A model generated the notes under the pieces. That model was not told the DNA's origin. It saw only the letters and a program-made list of their open reading frames with translations, and did no database searches. From contig NC_039368.1 in NCBI RefSeq assembly GCF_003573695.1, positions 15,876,360 to 15,940,359 of the forward strand: a stretch of DNA of 64,000 bases. The letters run 5' to 3'. This stretch comes from Papaver somniferum (taxonomy: Eukaryota > Streptophyta > Magnoliopsida > Ranunculales > Papaveraceae). Made by a program: the position numbers and the translations under genes. Positions 22,987-32,401 of the stretch are shown here, one piece after another. Numbering within the stretch: the first letter of the stretch is position 1; every line of letters begins with the position of its first letter.

Positions 22987-23000
22987 GTATTTGATACCAT
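22987..23000 (-). other. Copia primer-binding site
   Basis: On the minus strand TGGTATCAAATACC directly follows the LTR. The first eight bases match the tRNA-Met PBS. Confidence 0.65.
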
Positions 23001-23261
23001 GTGAAGAGATGAATGTCGTTAGACAATTCTCTCGGAATGTTTTATAGACTCATAAACCCAAATGTTTTCATTACAGACTCAGAGAAAGAGAAGACAACTA
23101 TTTAAAGACTATGATTGATCAACACATTGACCAACACATAGGCGACAGTTCTTACTGGTCACCAACCTGACTTAACGAACACTTGCCGGTTACACCACAC
23201 ACACATTACACATGCTCTAAGATACACACTCAAGACACACACTTGAACTCATTCTCTAACA
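23001..23261 (-). repeat. Copia 5' LTR (261 bp)
   Basis: On the minus strand it starts TGTTAGAGAATGAG and ends TCTCTTCACA, then the PBS. Size and ends fit a small copia LTR. Confidence 0.75.
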
Positions 23262-24239
23262 ATAATATAGATCATATCGTACATCAAAGTTTAAGACGAA
23301 GAGATTCTTTTAACCAATTTGAAAAATCCTTTGAAGTTTTATAGCAAACTTCATGTGATTGTATGATTTAAATATCTTTGATTGTATGATTTTGTTTGTC
23401 GAATTTTGTGTGAATTCTGTTACATAGCAAACTTCATGTGTTTAACTAATAATTATGAAACTAAACAAAACTTATGTTTTCCTACGTATTGCCTAGGTAC
23501 ATTGTGTTATATAGAGAACTCGTGTATTTACTATACATATCATACATTTTAACTAATATTTTTATTAGTTAAAATTTAATAAAATTTAACTACTTATTGT
23601 CTAGGTACATTGTGTTGCATAGAAAACTTTGTATATTTACCATACATATGGTACATGTGAAACTTGCCTTTCCAACTGTTTTCTTATGTTATAAAGCCCC
23701 ACACCGCCGCACTAAAACATTTTATTATCGCACAATGTTTTTACACTGATTTGAAATATTGAAATGATAGAACAGACTTTGATGGAGCCACTAATTATTT
23801 CTCTGGTCTTAAATTTTACTTTTGGTTTTGGGGTCGGAGATTCAAGCAATGAGTTTCAAAGAACAGGAACTATCGGTGATCTTGTCCCCAAAAAGAAAAT
23901 AATAGACAAGAATCAGCAAACTTTGTGCTCCCACTAGCTAAAATCTCTACTTCATAAAAAGTTTAAGAAACTCATTTATGCAATGGGAATTGGAGTGTCA
24001 GCAGGGTGGATTCCAGTTCTTGGAAGATCAATCTAATCAATTTGGAACCATTTCAATGATATGGCATGCAGTTGTCTTCAATTACCCATATAAATAAATA
24101 AAAAACCAAATCATTGTAAAAGAATGTATCAGCTATATGATTCTAAGACCTTTGACTATTTGAGCATCGCCATATATGTCTGGTTTTGTGTACAGATGGT
24201 ATCGGCTTCTTTCATTTTCTAGTGGGATATCTTACGAAA
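23262..24239. other. No gene; contains a diverged 60-bp direct repeat
   Basis: AT-rich. The stretch around 23489-23550 recurs at about 23596-23655 (core CTAGGTACATTGTGTT, then a TATTTAC(T/C)ATACATAT block). Nothing coding was recognised. Confidence 0.5.
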
Positions 24240-24530
24240 GAGTAAGTACCACTGGACCACAAGCCCATACAAGTACTAATCTGGATGACGACTTTTCCAA
24301 GTCCTAGCTAAAACTGCCAGCATCACAAGAAGAATATCATTGTTTATCACAGGAAGAATATCAGTGGAAGAATTCACAAGTTGTGTATATCGATCGAAGG
24401 CGACTTGGGCTAAGCTAGAATCTGTCACTTGTAAAGATAAGAAAAGCAGCTTCACCAATTTCTCTAAATTATCCTATACGTAGGTTTTTAGCTATCACAT
24501 AGTCGATGAATACTTATTGGGTACAGTATA
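24240..24530 (-). pseudogene. GDSL esterase/lipase 3'-end relic
   Basis: Minus-strand sequence at about 24485-24530 aligns with the last codons and stop region of the GDSL pseudogene at 41744. The 3' flank shares a TACCACTGGACCACA block (24247-24261) with 41647-41661. No other exon is nearby. It is a detached duplicate of a GDSL last exon plus 3' UTR. Confidence 0.6.
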
Positions 24531-25392
24531 ACCGATATAAAATAATAATTTCGGGATTGGTAAAATTTATCAATTTATTGCGATATTAAATAATTACATA
24601 AATTAATAATTATTAAATGATATATTAATTAGTTTATCAAAATATTTTTTAATTATAAAAAAAAATCAACAGAATGAATCAATACACCTTATTCCATTGC
24701 TGATTGTTTTCGTCCTTGTAAGATTCGTTCAATGGTTGACACTGTATCAAAGAATCAACAAAGACGAAAGTGATGATATGAAAGTCGAAGATGAAACTGT
24801 AGTTGCAGAGCCACCTTTCCGTAAAGAAACTATAAAAGTTGCAGATATTTGATAGGTTTTTATTGCATCAGGAAACGACAACACCAAAAAAAATTTCTAA
24901 TGCTAAGAAAAATCCAAGATGACATTCAATGTGACATCAATTTTAAAAAAACCAAGTCACGGTTGAATCATTCTTTACCAAATTAGCATAAATGTAAAAC
25001 TAAATTAATATAAATTGGAGATTTATTAATGGAGGATTTTGAGTTTCCTCCTAAAGAAGATACATATTTTGCATTACCCCTTTTTAAATTGCTAATTGGT
25101 AAAACCCCCTCTCCGCGTAACTGTCGTGATCACTTAGTTAATCGTACACGTGCACTAAACTTGTGTGGCATAATAAGTAGACATGTTGTGCAGCTCGTGC
25201 TCCCGTACAGATAGAAACAAGGTGGGAGATCCTTTCTTATTCTCCATCTTCATGCTCCCATACGGACACGAGTAAAAAATTAATTGAAGTATTGAGTTTG
25301 TAATTTAAAAATCAGGCGACCTGATTTTGGCATCTAGAATTGGAGTTGAATATTTGTTTTATGATGTTGATTTCAATGGAAATTTGAATTTC
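24531..25392. other. No gene seen; AT-rich
   Basis: Very AT-rich at 24535-24670 with TTATTAAT-type runs, possibly a decayed DNA-transposon end. The 61-codon ORF at 25029-25214 has no recognisable feature. Confidence 0.4.
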
Positions 25393-25397
25393 ACAAG

Positions 25398-25703
25398 TGA
25401 TGAAGTAGGATAATTGGCTTCGGCTTTAGTGGAGGCCCGAGATCCGGCAACGGCTCAAGTGTCGCAAGTCGAGTGTTTTCAGGGAGTTTATTGGACAAAA
25501 GTCTTAATAGGTTTTATCTTTGCGTTTTTAGATTTATTCGTATCTAGTTGGTGTCTATCTTTATTAAGTTTATCTTTTCTTAGTTAGCAAGTTTAGGGTT
25601 GGATTATGGTTTTAGTCGACAGTTTTTGATGAATGAAAAAGAAAAGTTAAACTCAAAGAGTTTTCATGTTCAGTTTTATGTCTAATCCTATAACCCTGCA
25701 TCA
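25398..25703 (+). repeat. 5' LTR of the non-autonomous element (306 bp)
   Basis: Begins TGATGAAGTAGGATAATT and ends CCCTGCATCA. It lacks a 12-bp and a 14-bp segment that the 3' copy has. Confidence 0.9.
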
Positions 25704-25722
25704 GTTTTGGCACTAGAAACAA
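25704..25722 (+). other. Primer-binding site (tRNA not assigned)
   Basis: GTTTTGGCACTAGAAACA follows the LTR. TTTTGGCGCTAGAAAC-like sites are common in plant gypsy elements. I cannot assign the tRNA safely. Confidence 0.5.
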
Positions 25723-25732
25723 ATCAACATTC

Positions 25733-26191
25733 ATGGATCGAGCAAGAGGAGAACGTACTGTTTTTGTTCGTGTTGCTCCTCATCTAAAGGGGATGATGAA
25801 GTTTGAGAGGATTATCAAACTTGAACGACAGGTTAAAGTGCTCACCCGTCAGATGGCTATTATGCAGAAACAGCAAGAGCACCATCAATATCCAAATCCA
25901 CGAGAGGTGGAGGAGGATGCTGATGAGGAAGACATGTTTGATATCTTCGCTGGTAGCCTAGTGGGTAATCAACTCGCTGCATATCAATCACATGATTCCG
26001 TGTGGGAATCTGGATCGACAGTTGACATCCCTGACCTTGATGGTATCTCGCAACCAGATGATTCGATTAATTTTCTTTGTGATGTAGAAGAAGTTCTAGA
26101 TTATAATGGTGTTTCACGAAACCCAACTGTGGATAGTCAATCACTGTTCTACGGATGTAAGAACAAGGAAGACTGGGCTATTGTAGACTAG
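25733..26191 (+). CDS. ORF1 of the non-autonomous element: gag-like N-terminus
   Basis: 152 codons. Residues about 25-50 form a basic, coiled-coil-prone stretch (IIKLERQVKVLTRQMAIMQ) followed by an acidic patch (VEEDADEEDMFDIFAG), the layout of the N-terminus of some plant gypsy gag proteins. After that no gag capsid domain follows, only acidic sequence with a SQPDDSI motif. The frame stops at TAG 26189-26191; related sequence continues in a neighbouring ORF. I cannot assign a function. Confidence 0.5.
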   Translation: MDRARGERTVFVRVAPHLKGMMKFERIIKLERQVKVLTRQMAIMQKQQEHHQYPNPREVEEDADEEDMFDIFAGSLVGNQLAAYQSHDSVWESGSTVDIPDLDGISQPDDSINFLCDVEEVLDYNGVSRNPTVDSQSLFYGCKNKEDWAIVD

Positions 26192-26203
26192 GAAACTGAC
26201 ATA

Positions 26204-26527
26204 TTGTCGGTCAATGAGAACGACGAACATAAAGTCTTCGTGGATTGTGGTTCAGGACCCAACCTTCATGGCAGCTCGCAACCAGATGGTTCCATTGATT
26301 ATCTTGAACCGCTGTTCTCAGTATGTGAGAAATGGACGGATAGAGTTGCTGTGGATTGGGATTTACCACCGATCTACGGTATATATTCGGATGATGAAGT
26401 TTTCTGTCAATCTGATCGTATTCATAATGTTACAGAGGAGGATACAAATATCGCAAGTATTCCAATGACTTTATGGGATTCTTTTGATACGAGTTCCTTT
26501 TACCCGAAAAGGTTCTGTCAGAGGTAA
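26204..26527 (+). CDS. ORF2 of the non-autonomous element, unknown acidic protein
   Basis: 107 codons, acidic. It repeats the motif of ORF1 (GISQPDDSI in ORF1, GSSQPDGSI here), so the two ORFs probably were one protein with an internal duplication, now split by a stop. No known domain. Confidence 0.4.
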   Translation: MSVNENDEHKVFVDCGSGPNLHGSSQPDGSIDYLEPLFSVCEKWTDRVAVDWDLPPIYGIYSDDEVFCQSDRIHNVTEEDTNIASIPMTLWDSFDTSSFYPKRFCQR

Positions 26528-27146
26528 AATTCGAGGTCAAATTTTCTCGAACACTGGTAAAGAAGCTATAACTGAAAAGTTATCGAGACATTTGGGAAGC
26601 GTCATATATTATGCTAGCATAAAGGAAGTTTTTGTCCAATGGCCTGAAACAATAAGTATAAGATGTGCAGGTGCATGTGCTTATTGGGTTTCTTGTCAGA
26701 CATATCTTTATGCTGAGATGAAAATAGTTCTAAGTCAGATTTCCCGAAACACTTTCATTGTTGAATCCTACAGTAGCAGAAACTGCGTACGGGTCTTCAT
26801 ACATGATTTTCAAGTTGTGTCAAGACAAGGAAGTTTGAAATCTAAAGTCGACACGTCAAGTACGGCAGAATCTGAAGATGCCGGTCAAGTCGAGGTGTTG
26901 CTCAATATTGACGCAACTGTGGAGTTTGTTCGCAAAATATCAAAACATACATCTGGTACATATGAGATGATTTTGGGTTTTATTTTAATACTCACTTTCA
27001 TGGTGCTTCTAACTGGATTCTTGAGGATTCATTTCCAATTTACACACAGTAGGTGGAATTTAATGGTTGTTGCTCTTTTCCTTACAAACAGTGAAGGTTT
27101 ACAACCTTGTGCAACAACGAAGGAAAACAGCAAGGATATCAGCTGA
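26484..27146 (+). CDS. ORF3: unknown, one membrane-like segment and an adaptin-like end
   Basis: 220 codons. Residues about 163-183 are strongly hydrophobic (MILGFILILTFMVLLTGFL). The last 30 residues, W-x3-VV-x3-LTNSEGLQPCATTKE, resemble the VVQFVTNNEDLQPYA block of AP-2 alpha-adaptins. The middle is not recognised. The start overlaps ORF2 in another frame, so the true start is uncertain. It may be captured host coding sequence rather than a retroelement protein. Confidence 0.4.
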   Translation: MIRVPFTRKGSVRGKIRGQIFSNTGKEAITEKLSRHLGSVIYYASIKEVFVQWPETISIRCAGACAYWVSCQTYLYAEMKIVLSQISRNTFIVESYSSRNCVRVFIHDFQVVSRQGSLKSKVDTSSTAESEDAGQVEVLLNIDATVEFVRKISKHTSGTYEMILGFILILTFMVLLTGFLRIHFQFTHSRWNLMVVALFLTNSEGLQPCATTKENSKDIS

Positions 27147-27765
27147 TCCAGTCAAAAATATCTCTTATCGGATGTGCCTTAGGATTTCTAAAGCTATTGT
27201 TTTTGTTTTTGAACGAGGAAGGTTAAAAAAGAAGATGCTGGTGTCTGATCTAGTAAGGATGAGTCGACCAAATATTCAGGAGTATCTCATCAAGACGGTA
27301 ATCGGTACTCATGACGTAATCAAAACTTTCCAGGATGGAGTTATGACTTCATTGAAGCGTTCTGAAATCGGTATTAGAAGGAATGTTCTTGATTTACTCC
27401 ATGGGTTTAGCGATAGTTTGGATGCAAGCAACATTTTCAAGGGATTATTAATGTATCTCAACTCAACAAATGGAGTCACCACACCAAGGAGTTTAAGCGT
27501 TTTTGGAAGCTCAGAACGTGATCGAGAAAATCTCATTAAACAACCTGAGATGTGCAACATTAATGTACTTGTGATGACTATAAAAGTTTTGGTGTTTGGT
27601 TTCATTCCTGAAGGTTGGCTAACTGAATTCTTTTTGAGCCAGTTTGCTCGTCCACTTGTGTCGTACATGAGTGCGAATGAAGTCCGGGAAGGGAACATGC
27701 CGACAAAATATACGATGGTGGTCACGGGTTTCACACCAACAAGGGGGAAGCGATCCAACTTTTAG
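27067..27765 (+). CDS. ORF4: contains an AP-2 alpha-adaptin-like block
   Basis: 232 codons. Residues about 67-140 read PNIQEYL, then VMTSLKRSEIGIRRNVLDLL and LLMYLNST. This follows the alpha-adaptin pattern PNIRYLGL, ITSLKDPDISIRRRALDLLY and ELLQYLST in order and spacing. Adaptins are large subunits of clathrin adaptor complexes. In a real alpha-adaptin this block lies before the LQP block, but here it lies after it and in another frame, so the pieces were rearranged. I infer capture of host exonic sequence; no working adaptin can be made from it. Confidence 0.45.
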   Translation: MLLFSLQTVKVYNLVQQRRKTARISADPVKNISYRMCLRISKAIVFVFERGRLKKKMLVSDLVRMSRPNIQEYLIKTVIGTHDVIKTFQDGVMTSLKRSEIGIRRNVLDLLHGFSDSLDASNIFKGLLMYLNSTNGVTTPRSLSVFGSSERDRENLIKQPEMCNINVLVMTIKVLVFGFIPEGWLTEFFLSQFARPLVSYMSANEVREGNMPTKYTMVVTGFTPTRGKRSNF

Positions 27766-28068
27766 GGGTTTATCGCATTCCTAAGTCCATCTCCAGAGGT
27801 CAGCGTGCAACGTGGATTAACTGTTTGTTAATGTCAAGTTAAGTCAAGTAACCATTAGTAAGATCATTATGAAGTACACGAAGGAAGCAAATGGCGATCG
27901 ATGGTATCAAAGGTTGCTTGTTTGCCGGGGTTTTTCGACTAGCTCAGGCAAGAGATTTGTATATGGAGAATATCAAGATGGGGTGATGGTATTATTGCCA
28001 ACCCTCATTTCAGTTTGATAAATAAAGGTTTGGATCTTGAGACAAAATTCATAGACGAATTTTATTTG
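27766..28068 (+). other. 3' internal part of the non-autonomous element
   Basis: No ORF. It ends with a GATCTTGAGACAAAATTC stretch, resembling the end of gypsy pol and its 3' linker in related elements. Confidence 0.5.
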
Positions 28069-28080
28069 AGCCGGGGAAAA
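28069..28080 (+). other. Polypurine tract of the non-autonomous element
   Basis: AGCCGGGGAAAA directly precedes the 3' LTR start TGATGAAG. Confidence 0.8.
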
Positions 28081-28411
28081 TGATGAAGTATGATAATTAG
28101 CTTTGGCTTTAGTGGAGGCCCGAGACCCGACAAGGGCTCAAGTGTGGAAATGGATACGCAAGTCGAGTGTTTTCAGGGAGTTTATTGGACAAAAGTCTTA
28201 ATAGGTTTTATCTTTGCGTTTTTAGATTTATTCGTATCTAGTTGATGTCTATCTTTATTAGGTTTATTTTTTCTTAGTTAGCAGGTTTAGGGTTGTATTT
28301 AAGGGTTGGATTATGGTTTTAGTCTGACAATTTTTGATGAATGAAAAAGAAAAGTTAAATTCATAGAGTTTTCATGTTCGGTTTTATATCTAATCCTATA
28401 ACCCAACATCA
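28081..28411 (+). repeat. 3' LTR of the non-autonomous element (331 bp)
   Basis: Partner of 25398-25703, ending CCCAACATCA and followed by ACAAG. Confidence 0.9.
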
Positions 28412-28416
28412 ACAAG

Positions 28417-29443
28417 TCTGTAAAAAACAAAAACCCAAATTCTAGGGTTCCCATGAAATTCCAATTTCAAAGTTAAAAAAAATTCGAATCCACCAAGTGT
28501 CGGTGAAATTTGGTTGAAGAAGCTTTTGAAATTCTAAATTAGAAACACACTGGTGGTATTGGCGGTACTTGTCTGTGTATTAATTCAACACTATTATAGC
28601 TTTCTTCACCTGCAAATTATATTTAACAAAAATCCATCTATCATTATACTAGAAGACTCTAAATATTCTTCGATCCATAGCCATTTATCCATTAAATCCG
28701 ACGACAAATAAGTGAGTTCTTCACTGTAAAGAAAGTAGTTCTTTTTTCTCTTTGTTTCTCGATAAGACTACCATATCAATCCATGGCACTGCTACTATTT
28801 TCTTTAAGATTCAACAAATGGAAGGAAAAAAAAAGTCCAAAGTCTCTTTAAGATTTGAGTTTTCGTGGTTTATTATTAATGGCGGATCTGTTTCTTTCAA
28901 TAGTGAAGAAGAGGGTATTGAAAGACTATGTAGGGCATGTATAATCATCTAACGGCATGGTAGGATAAAAAAAGCAATTTTAAGAATTTTTTGATGAATT
29001 AAGCAGATGAGGATTTTAATCTGTTCTTCAGCCGGAGACGGAGAAGAAAGATGAGAATTTTTTTATGTTTTTGAGTTAGATCGAAGACGGAGAAGAAAAA
29101 TATAGGGATGTCATGACACGTGTCTATTCTTGAAGGGTAACTCGTGTTTTTTTTTTTAATTTATTATTTTATTATGTCGCACACATGTATTACACGTGGT
29201 CACTTAACTGGGTGGTCATGACAGTTATGGGTTTTACTAATTAGCAATTAAAAAAGGGGTAATGCAAAATAGGTATCTTTTTTAGAGGAAACTCAAAATC
29301 CCCTTTAGTAATTTATATATTCGAAGGGACCAAGAGAAAGCTTAAAAGGTTATTATTTTATAAATTTTGGGAACTATTAATTTAGCACTTTGGTCCCAAC
29401 TCGGGACCCACAAAATTTATTAATTTATCACGGATTAAATTAT
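28417..29443. other. No gene seen
   Basis: AT-rich with short ORFs only. Two similar GAAGACGGAGAAGAAA stretches lie about 60 bp apart (29035-29055 and 29083-29100). No TIR or LTR was found. Confidence 0.4.
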
Positions 29444-29448
29444 AGGGG

Positions 29449-29619
29449 TGTTGTGATAACACAACAATAGATGTATAAATGGGTAGAAATGATGATAAAC
29501 ACCTCTTGAATCGAAGATTCAGACCAAAATTTGTGCAAATTTGCGCAACCAAATAGTTTCTGTTTCATTAAGTTTTTAATAAGATAAAATGAGTTCTTCT
29601 TACATCTTATAATGACCAA
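29449..29619 (-). repeat. Truncated 3' LTR of the minus-strand gypsy element
   Basis: Homologous to 34080-34240 only; the remainder is missing, and integrase sequence joins directly at about 29620. Confidence 0.75.
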
Positions 29620-30400
29620 GGGCTCCATTTACTTGGTTTGTGGCCAGTAAGGCACCTCAAATAAGTCTCTAAGCATGCATTGACTTTCTCAGTTTGGCCA
29701 TCTGTTTGAGGATGATACGATGTACTGAGGTTGAGACTTGTACCCAAAGCTTTAAATAAATCCCGTCAGAAGTTGCTTGTGAATATTTGTCCCTGTCAGA
29801 CACAATTGACGAGGGAAAACCATATAATTTGAACACCTAAGTGAGAAAAGCACGAGCCACTGAAGTTGTTGTGTAGGGATGTTGAAGAGCCAAGAAATGA
29901 GCATATTTGGTAAGTCTGTCGACAATGACAAGTATAACACTCTTCTTATTGCTGAAAGGTTGGCCTTCAATGAAGTCCATGGTTATATGTTGCCAGGGCT
30001 GACCAAGTATGAGAAGAGGTTGAAGTAGCCCTGCAACATTAGTAGTGTCACTCTTGTTTCTCTGGAAAACATCACATTGAGAGACAAAAAACACTATGTC
30101 CCTGTGCATGTATTTCCAATAAAAAATGTTCCTTGCTCTAACTGAAGTTGCTTGGATGCCACAGTGTCCACCAATAGCAGAAGCATGTAGTGATTCTAAT
30201 AGTATGTGTCTCGCATTTCCTTCAACTCCAATGTAGAGTTTTTTTTTTTTTTTTTTATATCTTAGGATGCCAAGCTGATAAGTATAATTAGGGACACTTA
30301 GAGGGTTGAGAAGAAGGCTAGAGATAAGCTGGTTGGCTTTGGAGTCATTGACATAGCTGCTTGTAACACCTTGAACCCGATTTGGTGTAGAGAGTGCCAA
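29620..30400 (-). pseudogene. Gypsy integrase, truncated and frameshifted
   Basis: The 187-codon ORF at 29837-30400 has the zinc-binding segment (HASAIGGHCG, SQCDVFQRNK) and MDFIEGQPFSNKK with the first catalytic Asp. Further left, out of frame, SDRDKYS (second Asp) and a TDGQTEKVNACLE stretch (Glu) can be read. One zinc-binding Cys is replaced by Phe (CDVF for CDVC). It ends at KPSKWSPW, so the C-terminal domain is lost. Confidence 0.8.
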
Positions 30401-31679
30401 TGCATTACAAGTAGCAGCTTCTCTAAGAAATACTTGAGGCTTTGATGGTCAGTCTTGATTGTGAATCTAGTACCCTACATATAGTGTCTTCATCTTTCAA
30501 CATCCATAAAAATGGATAGAAATTCCTTTTCATAAGTTGAGAGTGATGTAGCTCTCGGGCCTAATGATTTACTGTACTAAGAAATTGTCCTGCCTTCTTG
30601 GATTAAGACCGGTCTAATGCAAGAATCACTAGCATCATTTTCAACAACAAATGGCTTGGTGAAGTTAGGGAGGGGCAACACAGGAGTATTTCTCATGGCA
30701 ATCTTGAGATTCTCAAAGACAGTAATAGCAGCTGGACTCCATTGGAATGAATTCTTCTTGAGAAGGTCAGTGAGAGGCTTGATGATGGGTCCATAGCCTT
30801 TGAGAAACTTCCTATAATATCTTGTGAGGCCAAGAAATCCTCTCAAGCCTTTGATAGTCTTTGGAAGTGGCCAAATGAGCATGCAATCAATCTTGTTATG
30901 ATCAACACTAACTCCTTCAGATGTTATGATGTGACCAAGGTACTATAATGAAGATTGGCAAAAAGTGCATTTAGAAAGCTTAGGAAATAATTGATGTTAT
31001 CTGAGTAAATAAGAAACAATCCTAAAATGTCCAAGTGCTCAGTCATGGTGGAGCTGTAAATAAGGATATCATCAAAAAAAAAACTTTCTCAAGAATGGTT
31101 GGAAAATGTCATTCATTAATGCTTGAAATGTAGAAGGAGCATTGGTAAGACCAAATGGCATGACTTTAAACTCATAGTGACCTTGATGAGTTCTGAATGT
31201 TGTCTTGAAGATATCCAAGTCATGGATTCTGATTTAATGATAGCCAGCTCTTAGATCAGTTTTGGAGAAGAAGGCATACCCACATAACTCATCAAGTAGT
31301 TCATCCACAATGGGTATGAGAAATTTATCCTTGATGGTGATACTATTTAATTTCCTATAATCTACACAGAACCTCCAAGTGTTATCCTTCTTATTTACCA
31401 ATAGAATTGGATATGAAAAAGGGCTGTGACTTGGATGAATGATGCCAGACTGGAGCATTTCTTTAACAATTTCTTCAACAACTCCTTTTTGAAAATCAGA
31501 GCATTTGTAAGCTCTGAGGTTGACAGGTAGAGAATTAGGTTGAAGAGGAATTGTATGATCCAAGCTACTTTTAGGTGGTAGTTGAGTAGGTTCTTTAAAG
31601 ACATCCTCAATTTCATGCATCAATGGAAGTAGTACCTCAGGGGTGGTGGGTGGTGATGTTGAAGCACAAATAAAGAATA
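30401..31679 (-). pseudogene. Gypsy RT and RNase H, broken
   Basis: The ORF at 31234-31692 holds the RT start (SSLDHTIPL, SPILLV-like block, WRFCVDYRKLNSITIKDKF, FSKTDLRAGYH). Beyond a stop, [19 protein letters not shown] follows, then a shift in a T-run at about 31071-31082 hits the catalytic FFDDILIYS. The ORF at 30577-30882 has GLRGFLGLTRYYRKFLKGYG and the RNase H start FVVENDASD. Multiple lesions. Confidence 0.85.
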
Positions 31680-31956
31680 TGTAATGACCCATCTCTCCAC
31701 CGATATTGTCCCCACTAAGCCACTGCGGATATCCGGCAGTGTGGGGTTCTCAACGGGCATCACTGCGGTAATCCGGCAGCAACTTCCCAGGAGGTCACTC
31801 ATCCCCGGATTACTCCCGTCCGAGCACACTTAACTGCAGAGTTTTCTGCCAACTATGGATCCAGTTGTGCTGAAAAGTCCTCGGTGTTAAGAAAGGACAT
31901 ACCATTACGTATATTCCATTCCATTAGTAAACCACCGCCGAAATCTGGGTATTACA
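31680..31956 (-). repeat. Cassandra 3' LTR
   Basis: Same length and ends as 32120-32396, with about a dozen differences by eye. Confidence 0.92.
31781..31872 (-). ncRNA. 5S rRNA-like segment in the Cassandra LTR (left)
   Basis: On the minus strand GTTAAGTGTGCTCGGACGGG and GAGTGACCTCCTGGGAAG match the 3' half of plant 5S rRNA with substitutions, including the Pol III internal-control region. It is part of the LTR, not an rDNA gene. Confidence 0.8.
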
Positions 31957-32100
31957 ATACCACCATCTTAAATTGGAGCCGTCCTCGGCTCCGGAATATA
32001 TTTTCAAGCTCAGATCTTCGACATTCCCTACCCCTCATGAGAGAAGCACCTGGACCAAACCCTGTCCAGCGTACTCTCCCATCCTCGGCAGGTGACCCAT

Positions 32101-32119
32101 CGTAGGTTCTGATACCATT
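32101..32119 (-). other. Cassandra primer-binding site
   Basis: On the minus strand TGGTATCAGAACCTACG follows the LTR after two bases, a tRNA-Met PBS. Confidence 0.85.
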
Positions 32120-32396
32120 TGTAATGACCCATCCCTCCACCGATACTGTCCCCATTAAGCCACTGCGGATATCCGGCAGTGTGGGGTTTTCAACGGGCAT
32201 CGTTATGGTAATCCGACAACAACTTTCCGGGAGGTCACCCATCCCTGAATTACTCCTTCCTGAGCATGCTTAACTGCAGAGTTTTCTGCCAACTCTGGAG
32301 CCAATTGTGCTGAAAAGGCATCGGTGTTAGGAAAGGACATACCATTACCTATATTCCACTCCATAGGCGAACCACCACCAAAATCGGGGTATTACA
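32120..32396 (-). repeat. Cassandra 5' LTR
   Basis: Partner of 31680-31956; GAATA follows at 32397. Confidence 0.92.
32222..32312 (-). ncRNA. 5S rRNA-like segment in the Cassandra LTR (right)
   Basis: On the minus strand CTCTGCAGTTAAGCATGCTC and GATGGGTGACCTCCCGG match conserved plant 5S rRNA stretches. It is LTR-embedded and probably supplies Pol III promoter elements. Confidence 0.8.
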
Positions 32397-32401
32397 GAAT
32401 A

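Larger units (their letters stand above)
25398..28411 (+). mobile_element. Complete non-autonomous LTR retrotransposon without RT
   Basis: LTRs at 25398-25703 and 28081-28411 are near-identical apart from two short indels. The target-site duplication ACAAG lies at 25393-25397 and 28412-28416. PBS-like and PPT sequences abut the LTRs. The 2.4-kb interior holds four overlapping ORFs in three frames, none with RT, RNase H, integrase or protease motifs. It must have moved with enzymes supplied in trans. The interior starts with a gag-like N-terminus and later shows alpha-adaptin-like blocks. Confidence 0.9.
31680..32396 (-). mobile_element. Complete Cassandra TRIM with 5S RNA-like LTRs
   Basis: Two 277-bp LTRs (31680-31956 and 32120-32396) flank a 163-bp non-coding interior. 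The target-site duplication GAATA lies at 31675-31679 and 32397-32401. On the minus strand the LTR starts TGTAATACCCC and ends GGGTCATTACA; the PBS TGGTATCAGAACC follows the 5' LTR. Each LTR contains a 5S rRNA-derived segment. These are the defining traits of Cassandra, a non-autonomous plant element. It sits between protease and RT of the surrounding gypsy element. Confidence 0.95.

Noticed and set aside
27309..27758. 149-codon minus-strand ORF
   Set aside because: It lies antisense to ORF4, which has the adaptin-like pattern. No motif of its own.
31781..32312. Possible 5S rDNA genes
   Set aside because: Both 5S-like segments lie inside Cassandra LTRs, lack the complete 5S 5' half and carry many changes.
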